This document shows positions 9,199 to 18,082 of a stretch of 64,000 nucleotides of DNA, piece after piece. The position numbers and the translations under genes are program-made. Every line of letters begins with the position of its first letter. Position 1 is the first letter of the stretch. The notes under the pieces are model-generated. The model did no database searches. It was not told the origin of the DNA and worked only from the letters and a program-made list of their open reading frames with translations. The DNA lies in assembly GCF_026343115.1 (NCBI RefSeq), contig NZ_JAPEMC010000001.1, positions 1,612,001 to 1,676,000 on the forward strand. Reading direction: 5' to 3'. The DNA comes from Streptomyces sp. NBC_00102 (GTDB lineage Bacteria; Actinomycetota; Actinomycetes; Streptomycetales; Streptomycetaceae).

Positions 9199-10170
9199 AT
9201 GCGTGTATTCGTCACCGGCGCGTCCGGCTGGATCGGCTCGGCGGTCGTTCCGGAACTCATCTCCGCAGGTCACCAGGTGGTCGGGCTCGCCCGCTCGGAC
9301 AGCTCCGCCGCCGCGCTCGACAAGGCGGGCGCCGAGGTGCTGCGCGGCTCGCTCGACGACCCCGGTTTGCTGCGCGACGCGGCTGCCGAGGCGGACGGCG
9401 TGATCCACCTCGCCTTCAAGCACGACCTGGCGTTCAGCGGCGGGTTCGGGGCCGCCGCCGAGGCGGACCGCCACGCCATCGAGGCCTTCGGCGAGGCACT
9501 CGCCGGCTCGGGCCGTCCGCTGGTCATCGCCTCCGGGGTGCTGGGCCTGGCTCCCGGCCGGACCGCGACCGAGGAGGACGGGCAGCCGTCCCCCGGAACG
9601 GACACGGAGAGTGCGGGCGTCCCGGCGGGCGTCCCGGCGGGCGTCCCGGCGACCGGCCCGGCGAGCCGGCTGGCCAACGCCCACGCGACCCTCGCCCTCG
9701 CGGACCGCGACGTCCGCGCCTCGGTCCTCCGGCTGCCCCCGACCGTCCACGGCGACGGCGACCACGGCTTCCTCGCCGCGATCGTGGCCACCGCCCGCGC
9801 GAAGGGGGTCTCCGGCTATGTCGGCGACGGCGCCCAGCGCTGGCCCGCCGTGCACCGGGACGACGCCGCGCGCCTCTTCCGCCTCGCGCTGGAGAACGCT
9901 CCGGCGGGCTCGACCCTGCACGCCATCGCCGACGAGGGGGTGCCGATCCGGGCGGTCGCGGAGGTGATCGGCCGCCACCTCGGCCTGCCCGTGGAGTCCG
10001 TCGCCCCCGCCGACGCCGCCGCGCACTTCACCTGGCTCGCCGACCTCCTCGCCCTCGACAGCCCCGCCACCGGCGAGCGCACCCGCGCCCTGCTGGACTG
10101 GCGGCCGAGCCGGCCGGGCCTCCTCGACGACCTCGGCCAGGGGCACTACTTCGCCGCCCCGGCGGGCTGA
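9199..10170 (+). CDS. NAD(P)-dependent epimerase/dehydratase-like SDR protein
   Basis: An extended short-chain dehydrogenase-like protein of 323 residues. The Rossmann motif VTGASGWIGSAVVPELISAGH is at the N-terminus, and GLARSD follows at the second strand. The usual catalytic YxxxK is not obvious, so it may be an atypical SDR rather than a classic epimerase. The start at ATG 9199 is set by GGAGG at 9187-9191; upstream in-frame starts lie in the promoter. A 12-bp sequence is repeated three times at 9613-9648 and encodes GVPAGVPAGVPA in a surface loop. It is divergent from and probably controlled by the TetR protein. Confidence 0.82.
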   Translation: MRVFVTGASGWIGSAVVPELISAGHQVVGLARSDSSAAALDKAGAEVLRGSLDDPGLLRDAAAEADGVIHLAFKHDLAFSGGFGAAAEADRHAIEAFGEALAGSGRPLVIASGVLGLAPGRTATEEDGQPSPGTDTESAGVPAGVPAGVPATGPASRLANAHATLALADRDVRASVLRLPPTVHGDGDHGFLAAIVATARAKGVSGYVGDGAQRWPAVHRDDAARLFRLALENAPAGSTLHAIADEGVPIRAVAEVIGRHLGLPVESVAPADAAAHFTWLADLLALDSPATGERTRALLDWRPSRPGLLDDLGQGHYFAAPAG

Positions 10171-10372
10171 CCCACACCGCCCCCACCTCCGGCCACCACC
10201 CCTGTCCGACTCCGGACGCCTTTGCCCCAAAGGGCGGCTTGCGGTGTCTGTACGGGCACGGTGCCCGGTAACCCCTTGGAACGCCTCGGAGTCGACCCGT
10301 GGCATCCGGCTCCTGCGCATGTCCGGATGTGGTTGCGGACGGGGACTGCCGCAGTGAGCCAGGGAGTTTGTT

Positions 10373-12244
10373 GTGCGAGTGGGCGGCCGGGAGAACACGG
10401 ACGAGCGGTCCGGCGCGAAAGCCGCACCGGCCTCCGGGTGGCGCCGGCCGTCCGCCCCGCCGCACGTCGGCGGTCCGCTCCCGCTGCAGTCGAGCATCGG
10501 CAACCAGGCCGTCGTGCAGATGCTCCTGCGGGCGGGGCATCCGTGGGCCCGGGGAGAGCACCGGCACGGCGCGGACTGCGGGCACGGGAGCGAGCAGCGG
10601 CCCGCGGTGCAGCGCTCGACCGTGCCCGACGTGCTGCGCGGAGCCGGTCGTCCGCTGGACTCGGCCCTCCGCGCCGATCTGGAGCCCAGGATGGGCGCGG
10701 ACTTCTCCGGCGTCCGGGTCCACGACGATGCCGCCGCCCAGGCGTCGGCGGCCGAGGTCGGGGCCGCCGCCTACACCGCCGGCAACCACATCGTCATCGG
10801 CAAGGGCGGGGCCGACCGGCGCACCATGGCCCATGAGCTGACCCATGTGATCCAGCAGAGCAGGGGTCCGGTCGCGGGTACGGACGACGGCTCGGGGCTG
10901 CGGATCTCGGACCCCTCCGACCGCTTCGAGCGCGAAGCCGAGGCGAACGCGGCGCGCATCGTGTCGGGCCCGGCTCCGGTCCAGCGTCAGGCGGACGACA
11001 CCGCGCACGACGCCGCGCACGGGGCCGCGCCCCTCCGGACCGCCCTCCGGACCGCCCCGGGGGCGTCCGGGGTCATGGTGCAGCGCACGATGGAGGAGGA
11101 CCTGACGGACGATCCGCAAGCATTCCTGGCGGCCCATCTGCTCTCCGTGGACGTGGTGACGGGCATGCGGGAGCGCCGGAGCCGACCGGCACTGGAGGAT
11201 GCCTATGCCGGACTCGGGAGGATCCTGGGCGGCCTTCCCCGTCACTGGTTCGTCCTGACGCCCGACGGGCGGAGGGAGACCGCCGCCCGGAGGGCGTTCC
11301 TGCTGACCCCGGCCCTGGAGATGTACGTGGCCGACGAGGAGTACCGGAGGCAGCACTCGTTCCTGGAAGAGCTCGTCGACCATCCGGATCTGCCGCCCGC
11401 CCAGCCCGAGGGCAACTACCTCCGCTCCTCGTACGTCCCCTATCTCACGGGTGGCGCGAAGAGGCCGGAGACGGAGGTGGGCCACCAGGAGATCCCGCGG
11501 GAGCCGGGGGAGGCTCGGGGAGCGAACCTCGTCTTCACCGCGACGATGAACGGGTGCGCCTTCGCCGTCACCGGGAGCTCCGAGGGACCGGACATGTTCC
11601 GCGCCTGGCACTACCAGTCGCCGGGCAGCCGGATGGCGGACTCGCTGGACTTCCAGCACACGCGTGGCACCACGGACTGGTTCGGCGACTCCGAGTACAT
11701 GGGCCCCGAACTCGACAAGACCCTGCCCGAGGTCACGAACATCCTGTACTCCGGGCCGAGGGGCTGGGAGGTCCACAGCCAGGAGGTCCTGACGTCCACG
11801 GCCGACACGAACGACGCGGCCCTCCACAAGACCACCGCCCGTCCGCTCAACCTGAACCCGGCCGACCGCGGCGGGAAGTTCGGCCAGGCCCGTGCGGTCT
11901 TCGCGGACGTGGGCTCCAAGCGCATGCGTGACGTCAACCGCGCGGGCGAAGGGCTCAGGACCCACCAGGCTCCGCAGGGCGTACGGGACGCGGCAACCGC
12001 GGTCCAGATGGCCGTGGCAGCGGGTACGGCGCACATCCTCGTGGCCGGCGACGGCCCCGCCCTGCGCGAGGGCATCGCAGGGGCCAAAGTCGCCCCCGCC
12101 GACCTGGCGCAGCTGACGGCCGCGCGCGACGAGCACGCGGACAGCGAGGAAGTGTGGCCCGGCAAGCTGAGGTACTTCGTCGAGACGATCGACAACTACC
12201 ACCAGTGGCTGGCCGAGTTGAAGGCCGCCGCGCAGGTCCTGTAG
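10373..12244 (+). CDS. DUF4157-domain protein with an uncharacterised C-terminal domain (toxin/effector-like)
   Basis: A 623-residue protein with no signal peptide. Around residues 37-52 it has an LQSSIGNQAVVQML segment often seen before DUF4157. DUF4157 spans about residues 82-165: LRADLEPRMGADFSGVRVHDD, then AYTAGNHIVIG and the zinc-protease-like HELTHVIQQ (His at 154 and 158). A possible third ligand lies in FEREAEANA. The C-terminal 260 residues match no domain I recognise; conserved-looking features are TATMNGCAFAV, AWHYQSP and WFGDSEYMGP. DUF4157 is common at the N-terminus of contractile-injection-system cargo and other exported effectors. No such apparatus is in this window. GTG start with AGGGAG 6-7 bases upstream. 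Confidence 0.75.
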   Translation: MRVGGRENTDERSGAKAAPASGWRRPSAPPHVGGPLPLQSSIGNQAVVQMLLRAGHPWARGEHRHGADCGHGSEQRPAVQRSTVPDVLRGAGRPLDSALRADLEPRMGADFSGVRVHDDAAAQASAAEVGAAAYTAGNHIVIGKGGADRRTMAHELTHVIQQSRGPVAGTDDGSGLRISDPSDRFEREAEANAARIVSGPAPVQRQADDTAHDAAHGAAPLRTALRTAPGASGVMVQRTMEEDLTDDPQAFLAAHLLSVDVVTGMRERRSRPALEDAYAGLGRILGGLPRHWFVLTPDGRRETAARRAFLLTPALEMYVADEEYRRQHSFLEELVDHPDLPPAQPEGNYLRSSYVPYLTGGAKRPETEVGHQEIPREPGEARGANLVFTATMNGCAFAVTGSSEGPDMFRAWHYQSPGSRMADSLDFQHTRGTTDWFGDSEYMGPELDKTLPEVTNILYSGPRGWEVHSQEVLTSTADTNDAALHKTTARPLNLNPADRGGKFGQARAVFADVGSKRMRDVNRAGEGLRTHQAPQGVRDAATAVQMAVAAGTAHILVAGDGPALREGIAGAKVAPADLAQLTAARDEHADSEEVWPGKLRYFVETIDNYHQWLAELKAAAQVL

Positions 12245-12297
12245 GGCGCCCGGACGGCTCACCACCGGCGCCGGACGAACGGGACCCCGTCAACCCG

Positions 12298-12951
12298 TCA
12301 GCCCGTCAGCTCCCAGACCAGCACCTGGGCCGCGCGCTCCGCCCGGAGTTCCAGCCCCTCGGCCCCGGTGATCCGGGCCGAGTCGCCCGGCCCGAGGTGT
12401 TCGCCGCCGAGGGCGACCTCGCCGCCCACCACGTGCAGGTACACCCGTACCGCGTCCGGGACCGCCGCGCGCTCGCCCGGCGCGAGCCGGCGGACGTGCA
12501 GCATCGCCCCGGCGGCGGGCAGGGCGTACGGGGTGGAGTCGGCGATGCCGGGGACGACGGTGTACGCGGGCTCACCGCCCGCCTCCAGCGGCGCCAGCCA
12601 CATCTGAAGAAACGTCAGGGGCGTTTCGCCGTCGTTGCGTTCGACGTGCCGCACCCCGGCCGCCGCGCTGAGGTGCTGTACGTCTCCGGCCCGCACCACC
12701 CGGGTGTGACCGGCCGAGTCCCGGTGGGTGAGTTCGCCCTCCACCACCCATGTGACGATCTCGGTGTGGCTGTGCGGATGCTCGTCGAAGCCCGCGCCGG
12801 GGGCGAGCCGCTCCTCGTTGCAGGCGAGGACCGCGCCGAAGCGGAGGTTGTCGGGGTCGTAGAAGGAACCGAAGGAGAAGGCGTGCCGGGACTCGATCCC
12901 CGCCGCCCGGTCCCCGCCCTCGTACCGGCTCTGCGCGCGGTGTACGGACAT
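12298..12951 (-). CDS. Pirin-family protein
   Basis: A 217-residue bicupin. The N-terminal cupin carries the pirin metal-binding signature GFDEHPHSHTEIVTWVVEGELTHRD, with three histidines and a glutamate, and a second degenerate cupin follows. Some bacterial pirins have quercetinase activity and others modulate enzymes or regulators; the role here is unknown. It is convergent with the DUF4157 gene (53 bases apart) and divergent from fasR (138 bases). Confidence 0.9.
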   Translation of the reverse strand: MSVHRAQSRYEGGDRAAGIESRHAFSFGSFYDPDNLRFGAVLACNEERLAPGAGFDEHPHSHTEIVTWVVEGELTHRDSAGHTRVVRAGDVQHLSAAAGVRHVERNDGETPLTFLQMWLAPLEAGGEPAYTVVPGIADSTPYALPAAGAMLHVRRLAPGERAAVPDAVRVYLHVVGGEVALGGEHLGPGDSARITGAEGLELRAERAAQVLVWELTG

Positions 12952-13089
12952 CACGCCCCCACGGTAGCCGTGCGCCCGGGGGCCGGCGCTCCCCACGACG
13001 GCCGGAATCCGACCGTACGGCCACGTCCCGCGCGCCTCTCGCCCGCCCCGCCCCTCCGTCCCCCTGCCCGGATAAGGCAGTCTTGTCTC

Positions 13090-14289
13090 GTGTCCCGACC
13101 CGATCCCGCGCAGCGCGCCGCCAAAGACGCCCATCCGCATGCCGCGACCCTGAAACGGCTGGAGCAGTCCTCCGGCCGTTTGTCGGCGAACGCCATCGCC
13201 CGCATGGACGAGACGCTGCCGTGGTACCGGGCCATGCCCCCGGAGAACCGGTCCTGGATCGGCCTGGTGGCGCAGGCGGGTATCGCCGCGTTCACCGAGT
13301 GGTTCCGGCGTCCGGAGACCCCGCAGGCGATCTCCACCGACGTCTTCGGCACGGCCCCGCGCGAGCTGACCAGGGCGATCACCCTGCGGCAGACCGTCGA
13401 GATGGTCCGCACCACGATCGAGGTCATGGAGACGGCGATCGAGGAGGTCGCCGCACCGGGCGACGAGTCGGTACTGCGGGAGGCCCTGCTCGTCTACGCC
13501 CGGGAGATCGCCTTCGCGACCGCCCAGGTCTACGCGCAGGCGGCCGAGGCGCGCGGTGCGTGGGACGCGCGGCTGGAATCGCTCGTGGTCAACGCGGTCC
13601 TGTCCGGCGAGGCGGACGAGGGGGCGGTCTCCCGGGCCGCCGCGCTCGGCTGGAACTCCCCCGAGCACGTCTGCGTGATCCTCGGCACCGCCCCGGACGG
13701 GGACAGCGAACTGACGGTCGAGGCCATCCGGCGGGCCGCGCGCGGCTCCAAGGTGCAGGTGCTGACCGGGGTGCTGGGTCATCGTCTGGTGGTCATCGCG
13801 GGCGGCAGCGACAACCCGCTCCAGGTGGCGAAGAGCCTGATCGGCCCGTACGCGGCCGGTCCGGTCGTCGCCGGGCCCGTGGTCCCGGACCTGCTGGCGG
13901 CGACCCGGTCCGCGCAGGCGGCGGCCGCCGGGCTCAAGGCGTGCGTCGCCTGGCAGGACGCCCCGCGTCCGGTCCTGGCCGACGATCTCCTGCCGGAGCG
14001 CGCGATGGCCGGAGACCCTGCCGCGCGCGACCAGCTGGTGGAGGAGATCTACAGCCCCCTGGAAGAGGCCGGGTCCGCGCTCCTGGAGACGCTGAGTGTC
14101 TACCTGGAGCAGGCGAGCAGCCTGGAGGGCGCCGCCCGGATGCTGTTCGTGCACCCCAACACCGTGCGCTACCGGCTACGACGTGTGACGGACGTCACCG
14201 GCTGGTCGCCGTCGGACGTACGCTCCGCGTTCACGCTCAGGATCGCGCTGATTCTGGGGCGCTTGGCCGCTCGGGATCGCCAGTCCTAG
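13090..14289 (+). CDS. fasR: FasR, PucR-type regulator of fatty acid biosynthesis
   Basis: A 399-residue protein. The N-terminal 300 residues form a sensor-like region with no transmembrane part. A PucR-type C-terminal HTH (EQASSLEGAARMLFVHPNTVRYRLRRVTDVTG) completes it. It sits directly upstream of fabD, the same arrangement in which FasR activates the fabD-fabH-acpP-fabF operon in Streptomyces coelicolor. The GTG at 13090 is the most likely start because upstream sequence overlaps the pirin promoter region and has no family character. The gap to fabD is 89 bases and should hold the operon promoter. Confidence 0.9.
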   Translation: MSRPDPAQRAAKDAHPHAATLKRLEQSSGRLSANAIARMDETLPWYRAMPPENRSWIGLVAQAGIAAFTEWFRRPETPQAISTDVFGTAPRELTRAITLRQTVEMVRTTIEVMETAIEEVAAPGDESVLREALLVYAREIAFATAQVYAQAAEARGAWDARLESLVVNAVLSGEADEGAVSRAAALGWNSPEHVCVILGTAPDGDSELTVEAIRRAARGSKVQVLTGVLGHRLVVIAGGSDNPLQVAKSLIGPYAAGPVVAGPVVPDLLAATRSAQAAAAGLKACVAWQDAPRPVLADDLLPERAMAGDPAARDQLVEEIYSPLEEAGSALLETLSVYLEQASSLEGAARMLFVHPNTVRYRLRRVTDVTGWSPSDVRSAFTLRIALILGRLAARDRQS

Positions 14290-14378
14290 ACTTTTGTCGG
14301 ACTTCAACAATTCCCCTGACGGTTCTTCGTCCCTGTCCCCACGGGCGTACGGGACCGTCCGCAAGAGAGAGTGTGAGG
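14290..14378 (+). promoter_or_regulatory. fab operon upstream region with a weak inverted repeat
   Basis: This is the only non-coding space before fabD. TTGT (14294-14297) and ACAA (14307-14310) form an imperfect inverted repeat over an AT-richer stretch. It is where a FasR site and the fab promoter would be expected, but I cannot point to a confident -35/-10 pair. Confidence 0.3.
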
Positions 14379-15293
14379 GTGCTCGTACTCGTCGCTCCCG
14401 GCCAAGGCGCTCAGACGCCCGGCTTCCTGACTCCCTGGCTCGACCTCCCCGGTGCCGCTGACCGCATCGGGGCCTGGTCGGATGCCATCGGGCTCGACCT
14501 TGCCCACTACGGCACGAAGGCCGACGCCGACCAGATCCGTGACACGGCGGTGGCCCAGCCCCTGCTGGTGGCCGCGGGCCTCCTCTCCGCGTCCGCGCTG
14601 AACGCCTCCCCCGCCGTCGTGGCCGGGCACAGCGTCGGCGAGATCACCGCGGCCGCCTGGGCCGGTGTGCTCGGCGACGAGGCCGCGCTCGGCCTGGTCC
14701 GGGCCCGCGGGCTCGCGATGGCCGACGCCGCCTCGGTCACCGAGACCGGCATGGCCGCGCTGCTCGGCGGCGACCCGGACGTCACGGTCCCGCACCTCGA
14801 AAGCCTCGGGCTGACTCCGGCCAACGTGAACGGCGGCGGTCAGATCGTCGCCGCGGGCACGGCCGAGCAGATCGCCGCGCTGACCGAGAACAAGCCGGAG
14901 GGCGTGCGCCGCGTGGTGCCGCTCAAGGTCGCCGGGGCGTTCCACACGCACCACATGGCGCCGGCCGTCGAGCGGCTGCGCGAGGCGGCCCAGGGCCTGG
15001 AGATCGCCGACCCCACCGTGACGTACGTGTCGAACAAGGACGGCCTGACGGTCGCCACCGGCACCGAGGTCGTCGAGCGGCTGGTCGGGCAGGTCGCGAA
15101 CCCGGTCCGCTGGGACCTGTGCATGGAGCGGTTCAAGGAGCTCGGTGTGACCGCGCTCATCGAGGCGTGCCCCGGGGGCACCCTCACCGGGCTCGCCAAG
15201 CGCGCGCTGCCCGGGGTGCGGACCCTCGCGCTCAAGACCCCCGACGACCTCGACGCGGCCCGCGCGCTCATCTCCGAGCACGCGTCCGCCTAA
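14379..15293 (+). CDS. fabD: Malonyl-CoA:ACP transacylase FabD
   Basis: Transfers malonyl from CoA to the acyl carrier protein for type II fatty acid synthesis. The 304-residue protein has the PGQGAQTPGF opening, the nucleophile in GHSVGEITAAAW, the arginine in LVRARGLAM and the catalytic histidine in AFHTHHM. The start could be the GTG at 14379 or the one two codons upstream at 14373; the family opening VLVLVAPGQG favours 14379. First gene of fabD-fabH-acpP-fabF, 11 bases from fabH. Confidence 0.95.
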   Translation: MLVLVAPGQGAQTPGFLTPWLDLPGAADRIGAWSDAIGLDLAHYGTKADADQIRDTAVAQPLLVAAGLLSASALNASPAVVAGHSVGEITAAAWAGVLGDEAALGLVRARGLAMADAASVTETGMAALLGGDPDVTVPHLESLGLTPANVNGGGQIVAAGTAEQIAALTENKPEGVRRVVPLKVAGAFHTHHMAPAVERLREAAQGLEIADPTVTYVSNKDGLTVATGTEVVERLVGQVANPVRWDLCMERFKELGVTALIEACPGGTLTGLAKRALPGVRTLALKTPDDLDAARALISEHASA

Positions 15294-15304
15294 GGAGCAC
15301 GAGC

Positions 15305-16306
15305 ATGTCGAAGATCAAGCCCAGCCAGGGCGCCCCGTACGCACGCATCATGGGGGTCGGTGGCTACCGCCCCACCCGTGTCGTGCCGAACGAGGTGATC
15401 CTCGAAACGATCGACTCGTCCGACGAGTGGATCCGCTCCCGCTCCGGCATCGCCACCCGGCACTGGGCCTCCGACGAGGAGACCGTGTCCGCGATGTCCG
15501 TGGAGGCCGCGGGGAAGGCCATCGCCGACGCCGGGATCACCCCGGAGCAGATCGGCGGTGTGATCGTCTCCACCGTCTCGCACTTCAAGCAGACCCCGGC
15601 CGTCGCCACCGAGATCGCGTACAAGATCGGCGCGGGCAAGCCCGCCGCCTTCGACATCTCGGCCGGCTGCGCGGGCTTCGGTTACGGCCTGACGCTCGCC
15701 AAGGGCATGATCGTCGACGGTTCCGCCGAGTACGTCCTCGTCATCGGCGTGGAGCGGCTCAGCGACCTGACCGACCTGTCGGACCGGGCCACCGCCTTCC
15801 TCTTCGGCGACGGCGCGGGCGCCGTGGTCGTCGGCCCCTCGAAGGTTCCGGCCATGGGCCCGACGGTCTGGGGCTCCGAGGGCGACAAGTCGGAGACCAT
15901 CAAGCAGACCGTGTCGTGGGACCAGTTCCACGCCGAGCGCCCGGAGAAGTTCCCGGCCATCACGCAGGAGGGCCAGGCGGTCTTCCGCTGGGCCGTCTTC
16001 GAGATGGCGAAGGTGGCCCAGCAGGCGCTGGACGCCGCCGGGGTCGCTCCGGAAGACCTGGACGTCTTCATCCCGCACCAGGCCAACATGCGGATCATCG
16101 ACTCGATGGTGAAGACCCTCAAACTGCCGGAGAACGTCACCGTCGCCCGCGACGTGGAGACGACCGGCAACACCTCCGCCGCCTCGATCCCGCTCGCGAT
16201 GGAGCGGCTCCTGGCGACCGGGCAGGCGAAGAGTGGCGATACCGCGCTGGTCATCGGCTTCGGGGCGGGTCTCGTGTTCGCCGCGACGGTCGTTACTCTC
16301 CCCTAA
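15305..16306 (+). CDS. fabH: 3-oxoacyl-ACP synthase III FabH
   Basis: Starts fatty acid synthesis by condensing a CoA starter with malonyl-ACP; streptomycete FabH accepts branched starters. The 333-residue protein has the full Cys-His-Asn triad: the cysteine in DISAGCAGFGYGL, the histidine in IPHQANMRI and the asparagine in TTGNTSAAS. The ATG at 15305 is preceded by AAGGAG. It follows fabD by 11 bases and precedes acpP by 97 bases. Confidence 0.96.
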   Translation: MSKIKPSQGAPYARIMGVGGYRPTRVVPNEVILETIDSSDEWIRSRSGIATRHWASDEETVSAMSVEAAGKAIADAGITPEQIGGVIVSTVSHFKQTPAVATEIAYKIGAGKPAAFDISAGCAGFGYGLTLAKGMIVDGSAEYVLVIGVERLSDLTDLSDRATAFLFGDGAGAVVVGPSKVPAMGPTVWGSEGDKSETIKQTVSWDQFHAERPEKFPAITQEGQAVFRWAVFEMAKVAQQALDAAGVAPEDLDVFIPHQANMRIIDSMVKTLKLPENVTVARDVETTGNTSAASIPLAMERLLATGQAKSGDTALVIGFGAGLVFAATVVTLP

Positions 16307-16403
16307 GGCTTTTCGCCCGGTCCGAACGAGAATCTCCAGCGTCACCGGAACTTCTCGGTCCGGAATAAAGAACCCCAGCAGAAACCACCGAAGGAGCGCC
16401 CAC

Positions 16404-16652
16404 ATGGCCGCCACGCAGGAAGAGATCGTCACCGGTCTCGCCGAGATCGTCAACGAGATCGCCGGTATCCCGGTCGAGGACGTCCAGCTGGACAAGTCCT
16501 TCACCGACGACCTGGACGTCGACTCGCTGTCCATGGTCGAGGTCGTCGTCGCCGCCGAAGAGCGCTTCGACGTCAAGATCCCCGACGAGGACGTCAAGAA
16601 CCTCAAGACGGTCGGCGACGCTGCCGACTACATCCTGAAGAACCAGGCCTGA
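16404..16652 (+). CDS. acpP: Acyl carrier protein AcpP
   Basis: An 82-residue acidic four-helix protein that carries growing acyl chains on phosphopantetheine. The attachment serine is in DDLDVDSLSM (Ser41), with the usual helix 2 MVEVVVAAEERFDVKIPDED. The ATG is preceded by a strong AAGGAG. It lies between fabH and fabF, so this is the fatty-acid carrier and not a polyketide one. A short hairpin follows the stop. Confidence 0.97.
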   Translation: MAATQEEIVTGLAEIVNEIAGIPVEDVQLDKSFTDDLDVDSLSMVEVVVAAEERFDVKIPDEDVKNLKTVGDAADYILKNQA

Positions 16653-16672
16653 TCCCAGGCCGGTTCGTGTGT

Positions 16673-16690
16673 CGCCACCCGGCGGTGGCG
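16673..16690 (+). other. Intercistronic hairpin between acpP and fabF
   Basis: CGCCACC (16673-16679) and GGTGGCG (16684-16690) form a 7-bp perfect stem with a 4-base loop, 20 bases after the acpP stop and 41 before the fabF start. No T-run follows, so it is not a full intrinsic terminator. It could stabilise the upstream acpP message or partly attenuate fabF. Confidence 0.45.
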
Positions 16691-16731
16691 CCGCTGATTC
16701 ACGACCCTCTACACGTGGAGAAGATTTTCCA

Positions 16732-17994
16732 GTGAACTCGACCAATCGCACCGTGGTCGTCACCGGTATCGGCGCAACCACTCCGCTGGGTGGCGACTCC
16801 GCATCGACCTGGGAGGGGTTGATGGCCGGTCGTTCCGGCGTCCAGCCCCTCGAAGGTGAGCGCTTCGCCGAACTGCCCGTCCGGATCGCCGCGTTGGCCG
16901 CGGTGGACCCGGGCGAGGTACTGCCCCGCCCGCTCGCGCGCAAGCTGGACCGCTCGGCGCAGTTCGCGCTGATCGCGGCCCGCGAGGCGTGGGCGGACGC
17001 CGGCTTCACCGGCAAGGCCGGTGAGGACGACAAGATCCGCCCCGAGCGGCTGGGCACGGTCATCGCCTCCGGCATCGGTGGTGTGATCACGCTGCTCGAC
17101 CAGTACGACGTGCTGAAGGAGAAGGGCGTACGCCGCGTCTCCCCGCACACCGTCCCCATGCTCATGCCGAACGGCCCGTCGGCCAACGTCGGTCTCGAGG
17201 TCAACGCCCAGGCCGGCGTCCACACTCCGGTCTCCGCCTGTGCGTCGGGTGCCGAGGCCATCGGGTACGCCGTCGAGATGATCCGTACCGGCCGTGCCGA
17301 CGTGGTCGTCGCCGGTGGTACCGAGGCGGCCATCCACCCGCTGCCGATCGCGGCTTTCGCCAACATGATGGCGATGTCCAAGAACAACGACGAGCCGCAG
17401 AAGGCTTCGCGTCCGTACGACACGGGCCGTGACGGCTTCGTCCTCGGCGAGGGCGCGGGCGTCGTCATCCTGGAGTCGGCCGAGCACGCCGCCGCGCGCG
17501 GCGCCAAGGTCTACTGCGAGGTGCTGGGCCAGGGCCTGTCGGCCGACGCCCACCACATCGCGCAGCCCGAGCCGACCGGCCGGGGCATCGCCGCTGCGAT
17601 GCGCAACCTGCTGGAGAACACGGACCTCAAGCCGTCCGAGGTCGTCCACCTGAACGCGCACGCCACGTCCACGCCGCAGGGCGACGTGGCCGAGCTGAAG
17701 GCCCTGAAGGCGGTCCTGGGCGACGATCTCGACCACGTCGCGATCTCGGCGACCAAGTCGATGACGGGTCACCTGCTCGGTGGCGCGGGCGGCATCGAGA
17801 CCGTGGCCACGGTCCTCGCGCTGCACCACCGGATGGCTCCGCCGACCATCAACATCGAGAACCTCGACGACGACGTGACGGCGAACATCGTCCGCGACAA
17901 GCCGCAGCCGCTGCCCGAGGGTTCGATCGCCGCGATCAACAACTCCTTCGGTTTCGGCGGCCACAACGTGGTCCTCGCCTTCCGCAGCGTCTGA
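16732..17994 (+). CDS. fabF: 3-oxoacyl-ACP synthase II FabF
   Basis: Elongating condensing enzyme of type II fatty acid synthesis, 420 residues. The Cys-His-His triad is present: the cysteine in SACASGAEAIG, then NAHATSTPQGD and KSMTGHLLGGAG. The GTG at 16732 gives the usual start NSTNRTVVVTGIGATTPLG. It ends the fab operon; a strong hairpin terminator begins 20 bases after the stop. Confidence 0.97.
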   Translation: MNSTNRTVVVTGIGATTPLGGDSASTWEGLMAGRSGVQPLEGERFAELPVRIAALAAVDPGEVLPRPLARKLDRSAQFALIAAREAWADAGFTGKAGEDDKIRPERLGTVIASGIGGVITLLDQYDVLKEKGVRRVSPHTVPMLMPNGPSANVGLEVNAQAGVHTPVSACASGAEAIGYAVEMIRTGRADVVVAGGTEAAIHPLPIAAFANMMAMSKNNDEPQKASRPYDTGRDGFVLGEGAGVVILESAEHAAARGAKVYCEVLGQGLSADAHHIAQPEPTGRGIAAAMRNLLENTDLKPSEVVHLNAHATSTPQGDVAELKALKAVLGDDLDHVAISATKSMTGHLLGGAGGIETVATVLALHHRMAPPTINIENLDDDVTANIVRDKPQPLPEGSIAAINNSFGFGGHNVVLAFRSV

Positions 17995-18014
17995 TCGTTT
18001 CCGCTCGGTCCGTA

Positions 18015-18060
18015 CGGCGAAGCCCGCCTCCCCGGTTCTTCCGGGAGGCGGGCTTCGCCG
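18015..18060 (+). terminator. Strong rho-independent-type hairpin after fabF
   Basis: CGGCGAAGCCCGCCTCCC pairs with GGGAGGCGGGCTTCGCCG around a TTCTT loop, about 20 base pairs with a single bulged C. There is no T-tract, as is common in Streptomyces. It lies between convergent genes and can serve both. Confidence 0.85.
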
Positions 18061-18082
18061 TGTCCGGGGCCCGGCGGCGGGG

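Noticed and set aside
9613..9648. A 12-bp repeat in three copies that could be mistaken for a regulatory array
   Set aside because: It is in-frame coding sequence (GVPA repeats) and better explained as a loop expansion.
8371..10503. A 710-codon minus-strand frame
   Set aside because: It covers the opposite strand of the epimerase-like gene and a wrong frame of the TetR gene. Only 8508-9080 in the correct frame has protein character.
12298..14154. The long upstream extension of the pirin gene
   Set aside because: Residues before MSVHRAQSRY are the antisense of fasR; the ATG at 12951 gives a normal-length pirin.
15290..16606. A 438-codon minus-strand frame across fabH and acpP
   Set aside because: Antisense shadow of two well-conserved fab genes.
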